From contig CALJJF010000130.1 in NCBI GenBank assembly GCA_937973935.1, positions 1 to 20,857 of the forward strand: DNA of 20,857 nucleotides, in the 5' to 3' direction. This DNA is from MKRK01 sp001896915. Its GTDB lineage: Bacteria > Bacillota > Clostridia > Oscillospirales > Acutalibacteraceae. Of this stretch, positions 7,409 through 14,495 are shown piece after piece (position 1 is the stretch's first letter; every line of letters starts with the position of its first letter). Made by a program: the position numbers and the translations under genes. The notes beneath the pieces are model-generated. The model worked only from the letters and a program-made list of their open reading frames with translations, was not told where the DNA came from and did no database searches.

Positions 7409-9223
7409 TTATTTCTTTGATTGCTTTAATCTCTGTTCCTTTGACAGGATGGTCTTCCGAATACGGATGGATTTCGGTGTGACCTCCACCAATTCGTCGT
7501 CGCTGATAAATTCGAGGGATTGCTCCAGACTAAGGTTCGTGGGTGTGACAAGCTTTAAGGCATCGTCAGAGCCTGAGGCACGCATATTGGTTACGTGCTT
7601 TTTCTTGCACACATTACAAATCATGTCTTCGTTCTTTGCGTTTTCACCCACAACCATGCCTTCATACACCGGCACACCGGCACCGATGAACAGCCTGCCA
7701 CGGTCCTGGGTGTTGAACAGCCCATAGCTGGAGGTTTCGCCGGTTTCATGAACAATGATAGACCCTCTCTGACGTCCCGGTATTTCGCCCTTGAAGGGCT
7801 CATAGCCGCTGAATACATGATTCATAATGCCGTAACCGTTGGTATCGGTTAAAAACTCCGAGCGGTAGCTCATAAGCCCTCTGGCGGGGATTTTAAACTC
7901 CAGATGGGTGATGCCTGTGTCACGGGTGCCCATATTCAAGAGCTCCGCTTTTCGTCCGCCCAGCTTTTCCATGACAGCGCCCACGTAGTTTTCGGGCACT
8001 TCGATCATGAGCAGCTCAATGGGTTCCAGCAGCTCCCCTTCCACATGCTTATAAATAACCTTCGGACGGGAAACCATAAACTCATACCCCTGACGACGCA
8101 TGGTCTCAATGAGAATGGACAGATGCAGTTCTCCTCTGCCGGACACCCGGAAAGTATCGGCGGTTTCGGTTTCCTCCACCCGCATGCTGACGTTGGTTTC
8201 CACCTCTTTGAAAAGGCGTTCTCTGAGATTTCTTGAAGTAACAAATTTACCCTCTTTGCCGGCAAAGGGAGAATTGTTGACCTGAAAATTCATGGAAATG
8301 GTCGGCTCATCGATTTTGATAAATTCAAGGGGCTCCACACAGTCAACCGAACAGGCAGTTTCGCCTATATTGATATCGGCGATGCCGGCAACGGCAATGA
8401 TATCACCCAATGCGGCACTTTCGGTTTCCGTTCTTTTTAAGCCTTCAAACTGATACAGTCTTGATATTTTAACATTCTGGCGGCTTCCGTCAACTTTGCA
8501 CAGGGTAACGTTTTGGTTCACCTTCACAGATCCCCGTTCCACTCTGCCGACGCCGATTCTTCCCACATATTCATCGTAATCGATATTGGAAAATAAAATC
8601 TGCAGAGGCCCGTCGATGTCGCCCTTGGGTGTGGGTACTTCTTTGATAATTTCTTCAAAGAGGGGTTTTAAGTCATCGCTTTTTTCGTTGGGATCAAGAG
8701 ATGCATACCCGTCTCTTCCTGAGGCATAAATCACCGGGAAATCCAATTGCTCCTCGTCTGCTCCCAGCTCGATGAACAAATCCAGAACTTCGTCGATGAC
8801 TTCGTGGGGTCTTGCACCTGGGCGGTCGATTTTGTTGACCACCACAATGGGCTTTTTGTGTAATGACAGCGCCTTCATCAGAACAAATCTGGTTTGGGGC
8901 ATGCAGCCCTCAAAGGCATCCACCAACAAAAGCACCGCATCCACCATCAGAAGGATCCGTTCCACCTCGCCGCCGAAATCAGCATGGCCCGGTGTATCCA
9001 CGATATTGATTTTAACATCATTGTAATATACACTGGTGTTTTTCGCTAAAATCGTGATGCCGCGCTCTCGTTCGAGATCGTTGCTGTCCATCATTCTTTC
9101 CAGGGTTTGCTCATTTGTGCGGAAAGTCCCGCTCTGTTTTAACAGTTCGTCCACCAGGGTTGTTTTGCCGTGGTCAACGTGTGCGATAATCGCAATGTTT
9201 CTTACATCTTTTCTCTCATTCAT
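7409..9223 (-). CDS. typA: Ribosome-associated translational GTPase TypA/BipA
   Basis: TypA/BipA is a GTPase of the EF-G family that binds the 70S ribosome and assists 50S assembly and growth under stress or cold. The 604-aa length is standard. G motifs are in order near the N-terminus: AHVDHGKTTL, RGITI, DTPGHADFGGEVER, NKIDRPGARP and a G5-type SGRDGYA. They are followed by a beta-barrel domain II, EF-G-like domains III and V, and the family-specific C-terminal domain with GEGGRPD replaced by looser ARGLMSYRSEFLTDT-type sequence and MVVGENAKNEDM. The ATG at 9223 lies behind a good sigma-A-like promoter. The nearest ribosome site, AGGGAG, is about 14 bases upstream, longer than usual. Identity is certain. 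Confidence 0.97.
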   Translation of the reverse strand: MNERKDVRNIAIIAHVDHGKTTLVDELLKQSGTFRTNEQTLERMMDSNDLERERGITILAKNTSVYYNDVKINIVDTPGHADFGGEVERILLMVDAVLLLVDAFEGCMPQTRFVLMKALSLHKKPIVVVNKIDRPGARPHEVIDEVLDLFIELGADEEQLDFPVIYASGRDGYASLDPNEKSDDLKPLFEEIIKEVPTPKGDIDGPLQILFSNIDYDEYVGRIGVGRVERGSVKVNQNVTLCKVDGSRQNVKISRLYQFEGLKRTETESAALGDIIAVAGIADINIGETACSVDCVEPLEFIKIDEPTISMNFQVNNSPFAGKEGKFVTSRNLRERLFKEVETNVSMRVEETETADTFRVSGRGELHLSILIETMRRQGYEFMVSRPKVIYKHVEGELLEPIELLMIEVPENYVGAVMEKLGGRKAELLNMGTRDTGITHLEFKIPARGLMSYRSEFLTDTNGYGIMNHVFSGYEPFKGEIPGRQRGSIIVHETGETSSYGLFNTQDRGRLFIGAGVPVYEGMVVGENAKNEDMICNVCKKKHVTNMRASGSDDALKLVTPTNLSLEQSLEFISDDELVEVTPKSIRIRKTILSKEQRLKQSKK

Positions 9224-9264
9224 TTTAAACTGTAATTCTCCCTAATATTCTATTCTAAAAATTT

Positions 9265-9292
9265 ATTATACCAAATTTTCATAATATTACAA
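9265..9292 (-). promoter_or_regulatory. Sigma-A-type promoter for typA
   Basis: On the minus strand: TTGTAA (-35, at 9287-9292), a 16-base spacer, and TATAAT (-10, at 9265-9270). Initiation near 9258 would give a leader of about 35 bases to the typA ATG. It is divergent from the FemX-gene promoter with about 27 bases between the two -35 boxes. Confidence 0.75.
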
Positions 9293-9318
9293 GGTTTAAA
9301 TTTGTTACCATATAATAC

Positions 9319-9347
9319 TTGTTTTTAAGGTATTTTGAGGATATAAT
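9319..9347 (+). promoter_or_regulatory. Sigma-A-type promoter for the femX-like/alr operon
   Basis: TTGTTT (-35, at 9319-9324), a 17-base spacer, and a perfect TATAAT (-10, at 9342-9347). Initiation is expected near 9354. This places the upstream candidate ATG at 9362 only about eight bases from the 5' end without a ribosome site, and so favours the ATG at 9383. Confidence 0.75.
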
Positions 9348-9382
9348 GATAAAGTTAAAATATGATACTTCGGAGAGTGGAA

Positions 9383-10441
9383 ATGGAAATACTGAAGGAC
9401 AATTTTGAAGAGTTTGAACGCTTCATTGACGAAAGCTCCAAAGGGCATTTTATGCAGTCAAAAATGTGGGGGCCCGTGAAAAGTGAATGGAAACGGGAAT
9501 GTGTTGTTTCAAGGGATAAGGGCGGAAAAATCAAGGGTGCCATGGCGGTTTTGATCCGCAAGGTTCCCGGCATTCCTTCTTCCATTATGTATGCTCCCCG
9601 CGGTCCTGTCTGCGACATGCATGACGAAGCAACCATCTTGGATCTGATGGAAGGAGCGAAGGCTCTTGCCAAAAAACACAGAGCATATGAACTGAAAATC
9701 GACCCGGACATAAAAACAGCAGATGAAAAATTTTTAGCAATTGCACAAAAAATCGGATTTACCCAAAAAAGTAAGGGTAAGAATTTTGAAGGCATTCAGC
9801 CCCGTTTTGTGTTTCGGCTGGAGATCAAGGATAAAACAGAAGAAGAGGTTTTGGCGATGTTTCATTCCAAAACCCGCTATAATATCAACCTCGCCAGAAG
9901 AAAAGGTGTGACCGTCAAAATCTGCGGACCGGAAATGCTGGATGATTTCACCCGTATCATGGTGGAGACGGGTACGAGAGACAATTTCGTTACCCGTCCG
10001 AAAGTATATTTTGAAAAAATGCTCCAATCCTTTGGAGACAATGTAAGGCTCTATATGGCTTTTTTCGAGGACAAGCCCGTCGCCGGCACACTGGCCATCC
10101 GCTTTTGCGACAAGGTCTGGTATTTATACGGCGCATCCTCCAACGCTTACCGCAACGTTATGCCCAACTATCTTTTACAGTGGGAAATGATCCGTTGGGC
10201 AATCGAAAGCCGTGCCGCGGTGTATGATTTCAGAGGGGTTTCCGGCGACCTTGACGAGAGCAATCCGCTGTATGGACTGTATCGGTTTAAAAAAGGCTTC
10301 GGGGGCGAATTCACCGAATTTATCGGGGAGCTGGATCTCATTTTCAATCCTCTTGTTTATTTTGCAGTCAACAAGGCAAAACCCATGCTGGGCAAAACAA
10401 GAAAGTTCTTGTTTCAATTAAAAGCCGGCAAAAAATGGTGA
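9383..10441 (+). CDS. FemX/FemAB-type peptidoglycan-bridge aminoacyltransferase
   Basis: Fem enzymes transfer amino acids from aminoacyl-tRNA to the stem-peptide lysine of lipid II or its UDP precursor, building interpeptide bridges. The 352-aa product has the two GNAT-like halves of the family. Diagnostic stretches are HSKTRYNINLARRKGV (161-176) and YDFRGVSGDLDESNP (241-255), followed by GLYRFKKGFGGEF (258-270). It lacks the coiled-coil arm of staphylococcal FemA, so it resembles the compact FemX that adds the first bridge residue. Start: the ATG at 9383 has GGAG seven bases upstream; the in-frame ATG at 9362 has none. It is cotranscribed with alr, supporting a cell-wall role. The amino acid donated cannot be read from sequence. 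Confidence 0.9.
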   Translation: MEILKDNFEEFERFIDESSKGHFMQSKMWGPVKSEWKRECVVSRDKGGKIKGAMAVLIRKVPGIPSSIMYAPRGPVCDMHDEATILDLMEGAKALAKKHRAYELKIDPDIKTADEKFLAIAQKIGFTQKSKGKNFEGIQPRFVFRLEIKDKTEEEVLAMFHSKTRYNINLARRKGVTVKICGPEMLDDFTRIMVETGTRDNFVTRPKVYFEKMLQSFGDNVRLYMAFFEDKPVAGTLAIRFCDKVWYLYGASSNAYRNVMPNYLLQWEMIRWAIESRAAVYDFRGVSGDLDESNPLYGLYRFKKGFGGEFTEFIGELDLIFNPLVYFAVNKAKPMLGKTRKFLFQLKAGKKW

Positions 10442-10446
10442 ATCAG

Positions 10447-11538
10447 ATGAGCAGACTGATTGTTGAAAAAGAAAACCTGATATATAACTTTAAAAAGGTC
10501 AGCGAAGTCGCTGACAGCCCCGTCATTCCCGTTCTGAAGGCGAACGGTTACGGTCTGGGGGATATCGCCTTGGCAGAGCTGTTCACCGAGCTGGGAGTGA
10601 AGCTGTTTGCTGTGGCAAGGACGGACGAGGCAAAAGGGCTTTGCGAGCGGTTTCCCGACGCTGAACTATTGCTTCTTTCTCCCTGCTATTATCCGGAAAG
10701 GGTAAAAGAAATCGTAGCATGCTCGATTACCGCAACGGTGGATTCCCGGGAAGCTGCACAGCTGTTAAACACGGCAGCCAAAGAAGCGGGCAAACAGGCA
10801 AAAGCCCACATCAAAATTGACACAGGGTTCGGGCGGTTCGGCTTTTTGCCCGATGAAACAGAAACGATCATTGAAACCATTCACGCCGCCGAAAACATTG
10901 AGTTTTCCGGAATCTACAGCCATTTTTCCGCCGCCTTTGCCAAAACCGACAAGCTGGTAGAAATCCAGCATGAGCGTTTCGCAGGGGCTTTCGAGGGGCT
11001 GAAGCAATCGGCCATCGAAATCCCCTTTGTGCATCTTGCCAACAGCAGTGCGGCGCTTCGGTTCCCCGATACCCATTACTCGGGCTGCCGCTGTGGATCG
11101 GCACTCATCGGCAGACTGGCCATGGAGAACCGATGGGGACTTAAAAAATGCGGTTATCTGGAAAGCGACATTGATGAAATCAGAACCCTGCCTGCGGGAC
11201 ATAATGTTGGATATGGCAACACCTACAAAACCAAGCAGGAGACGAAAATCGCAGTGTTACAGCTTGGCACTACGGATGGCGTGTTTTTAAGCAAAATCCA
11301 TGATACCTTCAGTCTGAACAGCAAGCTGCGGAACATTGCAAAAGACACTCTGTCCTATTTTTCGAAAAAAGGCAATTTTGCAACGATAAACGGAAAGAAC
11401 GCAAGGATCATCGGAAGACTCAACACGACGAATATCATTCTGGATGTCACCGATATTGACTGTATCGTGGGTGACCCTGTACGATTTGAAGTCAACCCTT
11501 TATTCGTAGACAGTTCTGTGGAGCGGGTGTATCGTTAA
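10447..11538 (+). CDS. alr: Alanine racemase (PLP-dependent)
   Basis: Alr interconverts L- and D-alanine, supplying D-Ala for Ddl. It has a PLP-binding barrel followed by the C-terminal beta domain. The PLP lysine is Lys31 in VLKANGYGLG, the second catalytic base is Tyr256 in HNVGYGNTYKT, and the barrel carries HIKIDTGFGRFGF and HLANSSAAL. The usual RPG-(I/L)-xLYG segment reads RCGSALIG here, a mild divergence. The C-terminal ARIIGRLNTTNIILDVTDI corresponds to the typical GRVSMNQTVVDLTD. Start: ATG at 10447 has GGTGA five bases upstream and begins MSRLIVEKENL. An ATG at 10435 would overlap the FemX-like gene by seven bases and lacks a ribosome site. The ribosome site lies across the FemX-like stop codon, so translation is coupled. 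A serine or dual racemase is a less likely alternative. Confidence 0.92.
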   Translation: MSRLIVEKENLIYNFKKVSEVADSPVIPVLKANGYGLGDIALAELFTELGVKLFAVARTDEAKGLCERFPDAELLLLSPCYYPERVKEIVACSITATVDSREAAQLLNTAAKEAGKQAKAHIKIDTGFGRFGFLPDETETIIETIHAAENIEFSGIYSHFSAAFAKTDKLVEIQHERFAGAFEGLKQSAIEIPFVHLANSSAALRFPDTHYSGCRCGSALIGRLAMENRWGLKKCGYLESDIDEIRTLPAGHNVGYGNTYKTKQETKIAVLQLGTTDGVFLSKIHDTFSLNSKLRNIAKDTLSYFSKKGNFATINGKNARIIGRLNTTNIILDVTDIDCIVGDPVRFEVNPLFVDSSVERVYR

Positions 11539-11540
11539 CG

Positions 11541-11578
11541 AAAAAACAGACAGTATCGTTCGATACTGTCTGTTTTTT
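11541..11578. terminator. Perfect bidirectional intrinsic terminator between alr and the 84-aa gene
   Basis: An 18-base arm (AAAAAACAGACAGTATCG) and its exact reverse complement are separated by only TT. The outer A6/T6 forms the U-tract in both directions, so it can end alr (+) and the convergent small gene (-). The stop codon of the small gene (11578-11580) touches the outer edge of the stem. Confidence 0.95.
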
Positions 11579-11832
11579 TATGTGTAAGAGTCTGTGCCCT
11601 CAATTAAATCGAGGATTTCCGATGTGGACAGATTGACACCATCATCCAATCCACCGTCGTCTAAGGTAACCTGCTCCCTTGCCGGTTTTTCAATGACTGC
11701 CTGTCCCTTTTGATTCACGATTTTTTTGCCTGTAAAGGGTGTGGACAAACCCTGTTTTAACGTATATTTTTTGACGATTTTTTCATCAATCGGCAGCTTG
11801 CCTTTTTCAGTTTCCACAAATAGCTCTTCCAT
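11578..11832 (-). CDS. Small acidic protein of unknown function (84 aa)
   Basis: I do not recognise this family. The 84-aa product starts MEELFVETEKGKLPIDEKIV, has a central segment KQGLSTPFTGKKIV and a strongly acidic C-terminal third (DDGGLDDG, then EILDLIEGTDS). It has no cysteine, signal peptide or membrane helix, so it should be cytoplasmic. It is taken as a real gene because GGGAGG lies five bases before the ATG, the frame ends exactly at a perfect terminator, and the composition is protein-like. The leader contains an inverted repeat (11862-11890). It is monocistronic and convergent with alr. The PFTG and acidic tail suggest a small regulatory or adaptor protein, but this is only a guess. 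Confidence 0.78.
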   Translation of the reverse strand: MEELFVETEKGKLPIDEKIVKKYTLKQGLSTPFTGKKIVNQKGQAVIEKPAREQVTLDDGGLDDGVNLSTSEILDLIEGTDSYT

Positions 11833-11861
11833 GATTTCCTCCCGATGCTTATTTTACTATA

Positions 11862-11890
11862 GTGTATGTATATTCCTTCCGGACATACAC
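11862..11890. promoter_or_regulatory. Eight-base inverted repeat in the leader of the 84-aa gene
   Basis: GTGTATGT (11862-11869) and ACATACAC (11883-11890) are perfect reverse complements around a 13-base centre. The repeat lies 30-58 bases upstream of the small gene's ATG on the minus strand and 19 bases from the promoter of the HD gene on the plus strand. It could be an operator controlling either or both divergent genes, or an RNA hairpin in the small gene's leader. A weak minus-strand -10 (TATAGT at 11856-11861) overlaps its edge. Confidence 0.5.
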
Positions 11891-11908
11891 CCATACAGCT
11901 ATAATATA

Positions 11909-11937
11909 TTGACATTATTTTAAACTTATGTTAAAGT
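11909..11937 (+). promoter_or_regulatory. Sigma-A-type promoter upstream of the HD-GYP gene
   Basis: A perfect TTGACA (11909-11914), a 17-base spacer, and TAAAGT (11932-11937). Initiation is expected at 11944-11945, giving a leader of about 95 bases to the HD gene. The transcript would begin two or three bases before an ATG at 11947. Confidence 0.65.
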
Positions 11938-11946
11938 CGAATTAAC

Positions 11947-12057
11947 ATGGAACAGGAAGAAATCCGTAGGTTGGCCACCGTTTATCTCCAAAATCATCTA
12001 CCTGAATATAACAGAATAAAGGAAAAGGAATACCAATCATGTTTATTAACATCTTGA
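11947..12057 (+). CDS. Possible 36-aa upstream ORF, near-leaderless, overlapping the HD gene start
   Basis: ATG at 11947 opens a 36-codon frame (MEQEEIRRLATVYLQNHLPE and on) that stops at 12057, 19 bases into the HD-GYP gene in another frame. No ribosome site precedes it, but the predicted transcript start is at 11944-11945, so it would be translated as a leaderless ORF. The peptide is polar and looks amphipathic. It could couple translation of the HD gene, be a remnant of a longer gene, or be chance. It is reported because nothing else explains the region. Confidence 0.3.
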   Translation: MEQEEIRRLATVYLQNHLPEYNRIKEKEYQSCLLTS

Positions 12058-13307
12058 AATCCGATTTACTAATGTCTTTGTCCGAAGCTGTTGATTTGAT
12101 CAGTCCCCTTGTTGCCAATCATCATAAGCAGGTTGCCTGTATCGCTTATTATTTGAGCCTTGAGCTGGGTTACTCTCATGACGCCCAAATAGAGCTTGTT
12201 TATGCTGCCGCTCTGCACGACATCGGTATCACATCGCTGACCGACCGGCTCAGCACGCTGAAATTTGATTATTATGAAGATAAGCAAGGACACTGTGAAA
12301 AGGGTTATCTGCTGCTGAACACTTATAAATCTTTCAGCGACATTGCCAAAATCGTCCGGTATCATCATACCATGTGGAATTACGGCCGTTGCAACGGTTA
12401 TGGCGGTGAAACCATCCCCTACAGCAGTCATGTGCTCCATATCGCCGACAGAATATCTGTGCTTATGAAAAATGACAGAAGCATTCTGATGCAGGCCGAG
12501 GATATCCGAAACAGTATTCTTGAAACAAAAGGGACACAGTTTGTTCCCGAGCTGGTGGACGCTTTTCTCAATGTTTCCAAGAAGGAATATTTCTGGCTAG
12601 ACAGCATTACTGTTTTCTCCTCACTCCCCTTTCACGGCCTTTTTGAAAGAGAAGTTTATTCCATCAACGAAAAAGAGTTTCATGATGTAACCAAGTTATA
12701 CAGCACCATCATAGATTTCAGAAGCCCCTTTACCGCCACTCATTCTGCCGGAGTGGCACACAGCGCTCAGGCGCTGGCACAGCTGACGGGCTTTTCCCAA
12801 CGGGATTCGGATCTGATGAAAACCGCCGGTCTTATTCATGATTTGGGCAAGCTGGCTGTTCCCACCGAAATTCTTGAAAAACCGTCCAGCTTAAACAAGG
12901 AAGAATACAACATAGTAAAGACCCATACCTACTATACCAATAAAATTCTTCTTAAAGTGCAGGATTTTAACACCATTCGGGAGTGGGGTGCTTTTCATCA
13001 TGAGCGGCTGGACGGAAAGGGTTATCCCTTTCATTTATCGGCAAGGGATTTATCCGTCGGATCCAGAATTATGGCTGTTGTGGATGTGTTTGTTGCGATC
13101 ACAGAGGACCGGCCCTACCGAAGGGGAATGGAGATGGATCAGGCGCTGCAGGTATTGAGAAATATGGTCTCTACAGCACTGGACGGGGAGATTGTCAATC
13201 TGCTGGTCAAAAACATTGTCAATGTAAATGCCATCCGTATCACAGCGCAAAAGGAAGCCTCCGCTGCCTATCGTTTGACTCAAAAAACAGCTCTTCTGGC
13301 ATATTGA
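12039..13307 (+). CDS. Tandem HD-domain protein with C-terminal HD-GYP domain (putative cyclic-dinucleotide phosphodiesterase)
   Basis: The 422-aa cytoplasmic protein has two HD-type domains. The N-terminal one (about 20-145) has H29, LHDIG (H60, D61) and HH at 99-100. The C-terminal one (about 215-390) is a full HD-GYP domain: H225, IHDLGK (H247, D248, K251), H276, HHERLDGKGYP (300-310) and D329. HD-GYP enzymes hydrolyse c-di-GMP or related dinucleotides at a bi- or trinuclear metal site; all expected ligands are visible, so it is probably active. There is no receiver, PAS or membrane domain, so the N-terminal HD domain probably acts as sensor or dimerisation partner. ATG at 12039 with AGGA nine bases upstream. 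Monocistronic, with its own promoter at 11909. The substrate is not certain. Confidence 0.9.
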   Translation: MFINILKSDLLMSLSEAVDLISPLVANHHKQVACIAYYLSLELGYSHDAQIELVYAAALHDIGITSLTDRLSTLKFDYYEDKQGHCEKGYLLLNTYKSFSDIAKIVRYHHTMWNYGRCNGYGGETIPYSSHVLHIADRISVLMKNDRSILMQAEDIRNSILETKGTQFVPELVDAFLNVSKKEYFWLDSITVFSSLPFHGLFEREVYSINEKEFHDVTKLYSTIIDFRSPFTATHSAGVAHSAQALAQLTGFSQRDSDLMKTAGLIHDLGKLAVPTEILEKPSSLNKEEYNIVKTHTYYTNKILLKVQDFNTIREWGAFHHERLDGKGYPFHLSARDLSVGSRIMAVVDVFVAITEDRPYRRGMEMDQALQVLRNMVSTALDGEIVNLLVKNIVNVNAIRITAQKEASAAYRLTQKTALLAY

Positions 13308-13318
13308 TATTCCTGAAC

Positions 13319-13347
13319 TTGACATTCAATTCTTCATCCTCTATAAT
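13319..13347 (+). promoter_or_regulatory. Perfect consensus sigma-A promoter of the beta-family-like gene
   Basis: TTGACA (13319-13324), exactly 17 bases, then TATAAT (13342-13347): both hexamers and the spacing match the sigma-70/sigma-A consensus. It starts 12 bases after the HD-GYP stop. Initiation near 13354 gives a leader of about 80 bases before the ATG at 13434. Confidence 0.88.
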
Positions 13348-13433
13348 GGATAAAAGTCACATTATGAGATATTTTAGGATAGCTGTGATTCTTCATCGAT
13401 TTAACAATATAATTCAGCTGTGGAGGAACCAAT

Positions 13434-14438
13434 ATGCCAAACAAATATGTCCCGATTTTGCGTTGGAAAGACGGCAAGCAGGAGGCTTTGAAAAATCTCA
13501 GTGATGACATCAAAAAGCACGTTGTGCCATTGATAGAAGTCCCTTATACCTGCGATACCCAGAAAAACATCAATGATTGCTTCCAAAATGCGTGGAACGA
13601 GCATCCCTTTTATTTTTATTTGAAACCCGAATGGTATGAGGATAATCTGAAAGAAACCTTTGATACGTACTACGAAAATTTTACACAAATCAGCAATCCC
13701 AACAAAATCCCTGTATTTGACCTCTCCAATCTCGTGGATATCAAAAAATCCCGTATTTTGAACAAAAACGGGATTGCTGTTAAAATACAAAACAACGAGT
13801 TCGGGCTGATTGAATCCTATCTGTCCGACCTGTGCAAAAACAATATCATTGATCCGAACACTACAGATTTGATTTTGGATCTGCGATATGCCTACACGGA
13901 TGATTATCTGGCCAGAAGCTCTTTTCTCAAAGCGGCTATGGTTGACATTGAAAATATTGCTGATTATCGCTCTGTCATTGTCTCCAGCTGCTCTTTCCCC
14001 AAGGAACTCATTCATCTGGAATGCGATCGAATTTACCGATACACACGCAACGAAAACAAAATTCATCACCTTGCACAAAGGCTTTCCAAACGATATGGAT
14101 TTCATTACGTTTATTCCGACCACGGTCCCTCCAATCTGGAGGAAATGGAATACACCGTGGGCACAATCCCGAATTTCAGAATTAAATACACCACCCCTGA
14201 AACCTACCTTTTTATTAAGGGAAAGTCTATTAAACAAAACGATGCAGACAATGATGTTTCTGCCTGCTGTCAGCTTCTGATCAGTAATTCGGATTATAAC
14301 GGTAAGAATTATTCCTGGGGGGACGGTGCTTTTTTTGATATGGCAATGCAGAACACCTCAGACGGCATCAGTCTTTCCAAATGGGCCGGCTATAATTTCA
14401 ACCACCACATTACGTTTGTTGTAAAACAGATTCTATGA
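13434..14438 (+). CDS. Beta-family-like protein (uncharacterised, accessory), 334 aa
   Basis: The product resembles the uncharacterised beta protein family scattered in bacteria and phages. The resemblance is in the N-terminal YVPILRWKDGKQEALKNL (5-22), then VPLIEVPYT, and a C-terminal WGDGAFFDMA with a terminal NHHITFVVKQIL. There are alternating hydrophobic strands such as IPVFDLSNLV, LILDLRYAY and SVIVSSCSF, consistent with an alpha/beta barrel-like fold, which is inference. There is no signal peptide or membrane segment. The ATG at 13434 has GGAGG seven bases upstream. It has a perfect promoter and ends nine bases before a terminator, so it is a self-contained unit. No partner gene is adjacent. 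Family members are often in accessory regions, so a defence or mobile-element role is possible but not shown. Confidence 0.72.
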   Translation: MPNKYVPILRWKDGKQEALKNLSDDIKKHVVPLIEVPYTCDTQKNINDCFQNAWNEHPFYFYLKPEWYEDNLKETFDTYYENFTQISNPNKIPVFDLSNLVDIKKSRILNKNGIAVKIQNNEFGLIESYLSDLCKNNIIDPNTTDLILDLRYAYTDDYLARSSFLKAAMVDIENIADYRSVIVSSCSFPKELIHLECDRIYRYTRNENKIHHLAQRLSKRYGFHYVYSDHGPSNLEEMEYTVGTIPNFRIKYTTPETYLFIKGKSIKQNDADNDVSACCQLLISNSDYNGKNYSWGDGAFFDMAMQNTSDGISLSKWAGYNFNHHITFVVKQIL

Positions 14439-14447
14439 ACAATAAAA

Positions 14448-14484
14448 AACAACCTATCATATCCGTCGGATACGATAGGTTGTT
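14448..14484. terminator. Bidirectional intrinsic terminator between the beta-family-like gene and pckG
   Basis: Two 18-base arms (left starting AACAACCTATC, right ending GATAGGTTGTT) pair with one mismatch around a single central base. On the minus strand the stem is followed directly by TTTTTATTG, a good terminator for pckG, which stops 12 bases before it. On the plus strand the T-tract is weak (CTAATTTTAT), so termination of the beta-family-like transcript may be less complete. Confidence 0.9.
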
Positions 14485-14495
14485 CTAATTTTATG

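Noticed and set aside
11541..11578. Perfect 18-base inverted repeat considered as an insertion or recombination site
   Set aside because: It lies directly after the alr stop and at the convergent gene's stop and has A6/T6 ends, which is exactly a bidirectional terminator.
13401..14237. Long open frame of 278 codons on the minus strand across the beta-family-like gene
   Set aside because: It is antisense to a gene with a perfect promoter, ribosome site and recognisable motifs. It has no credible ribosome site or promoter and no recognisable domain, so it is a shadow frame.
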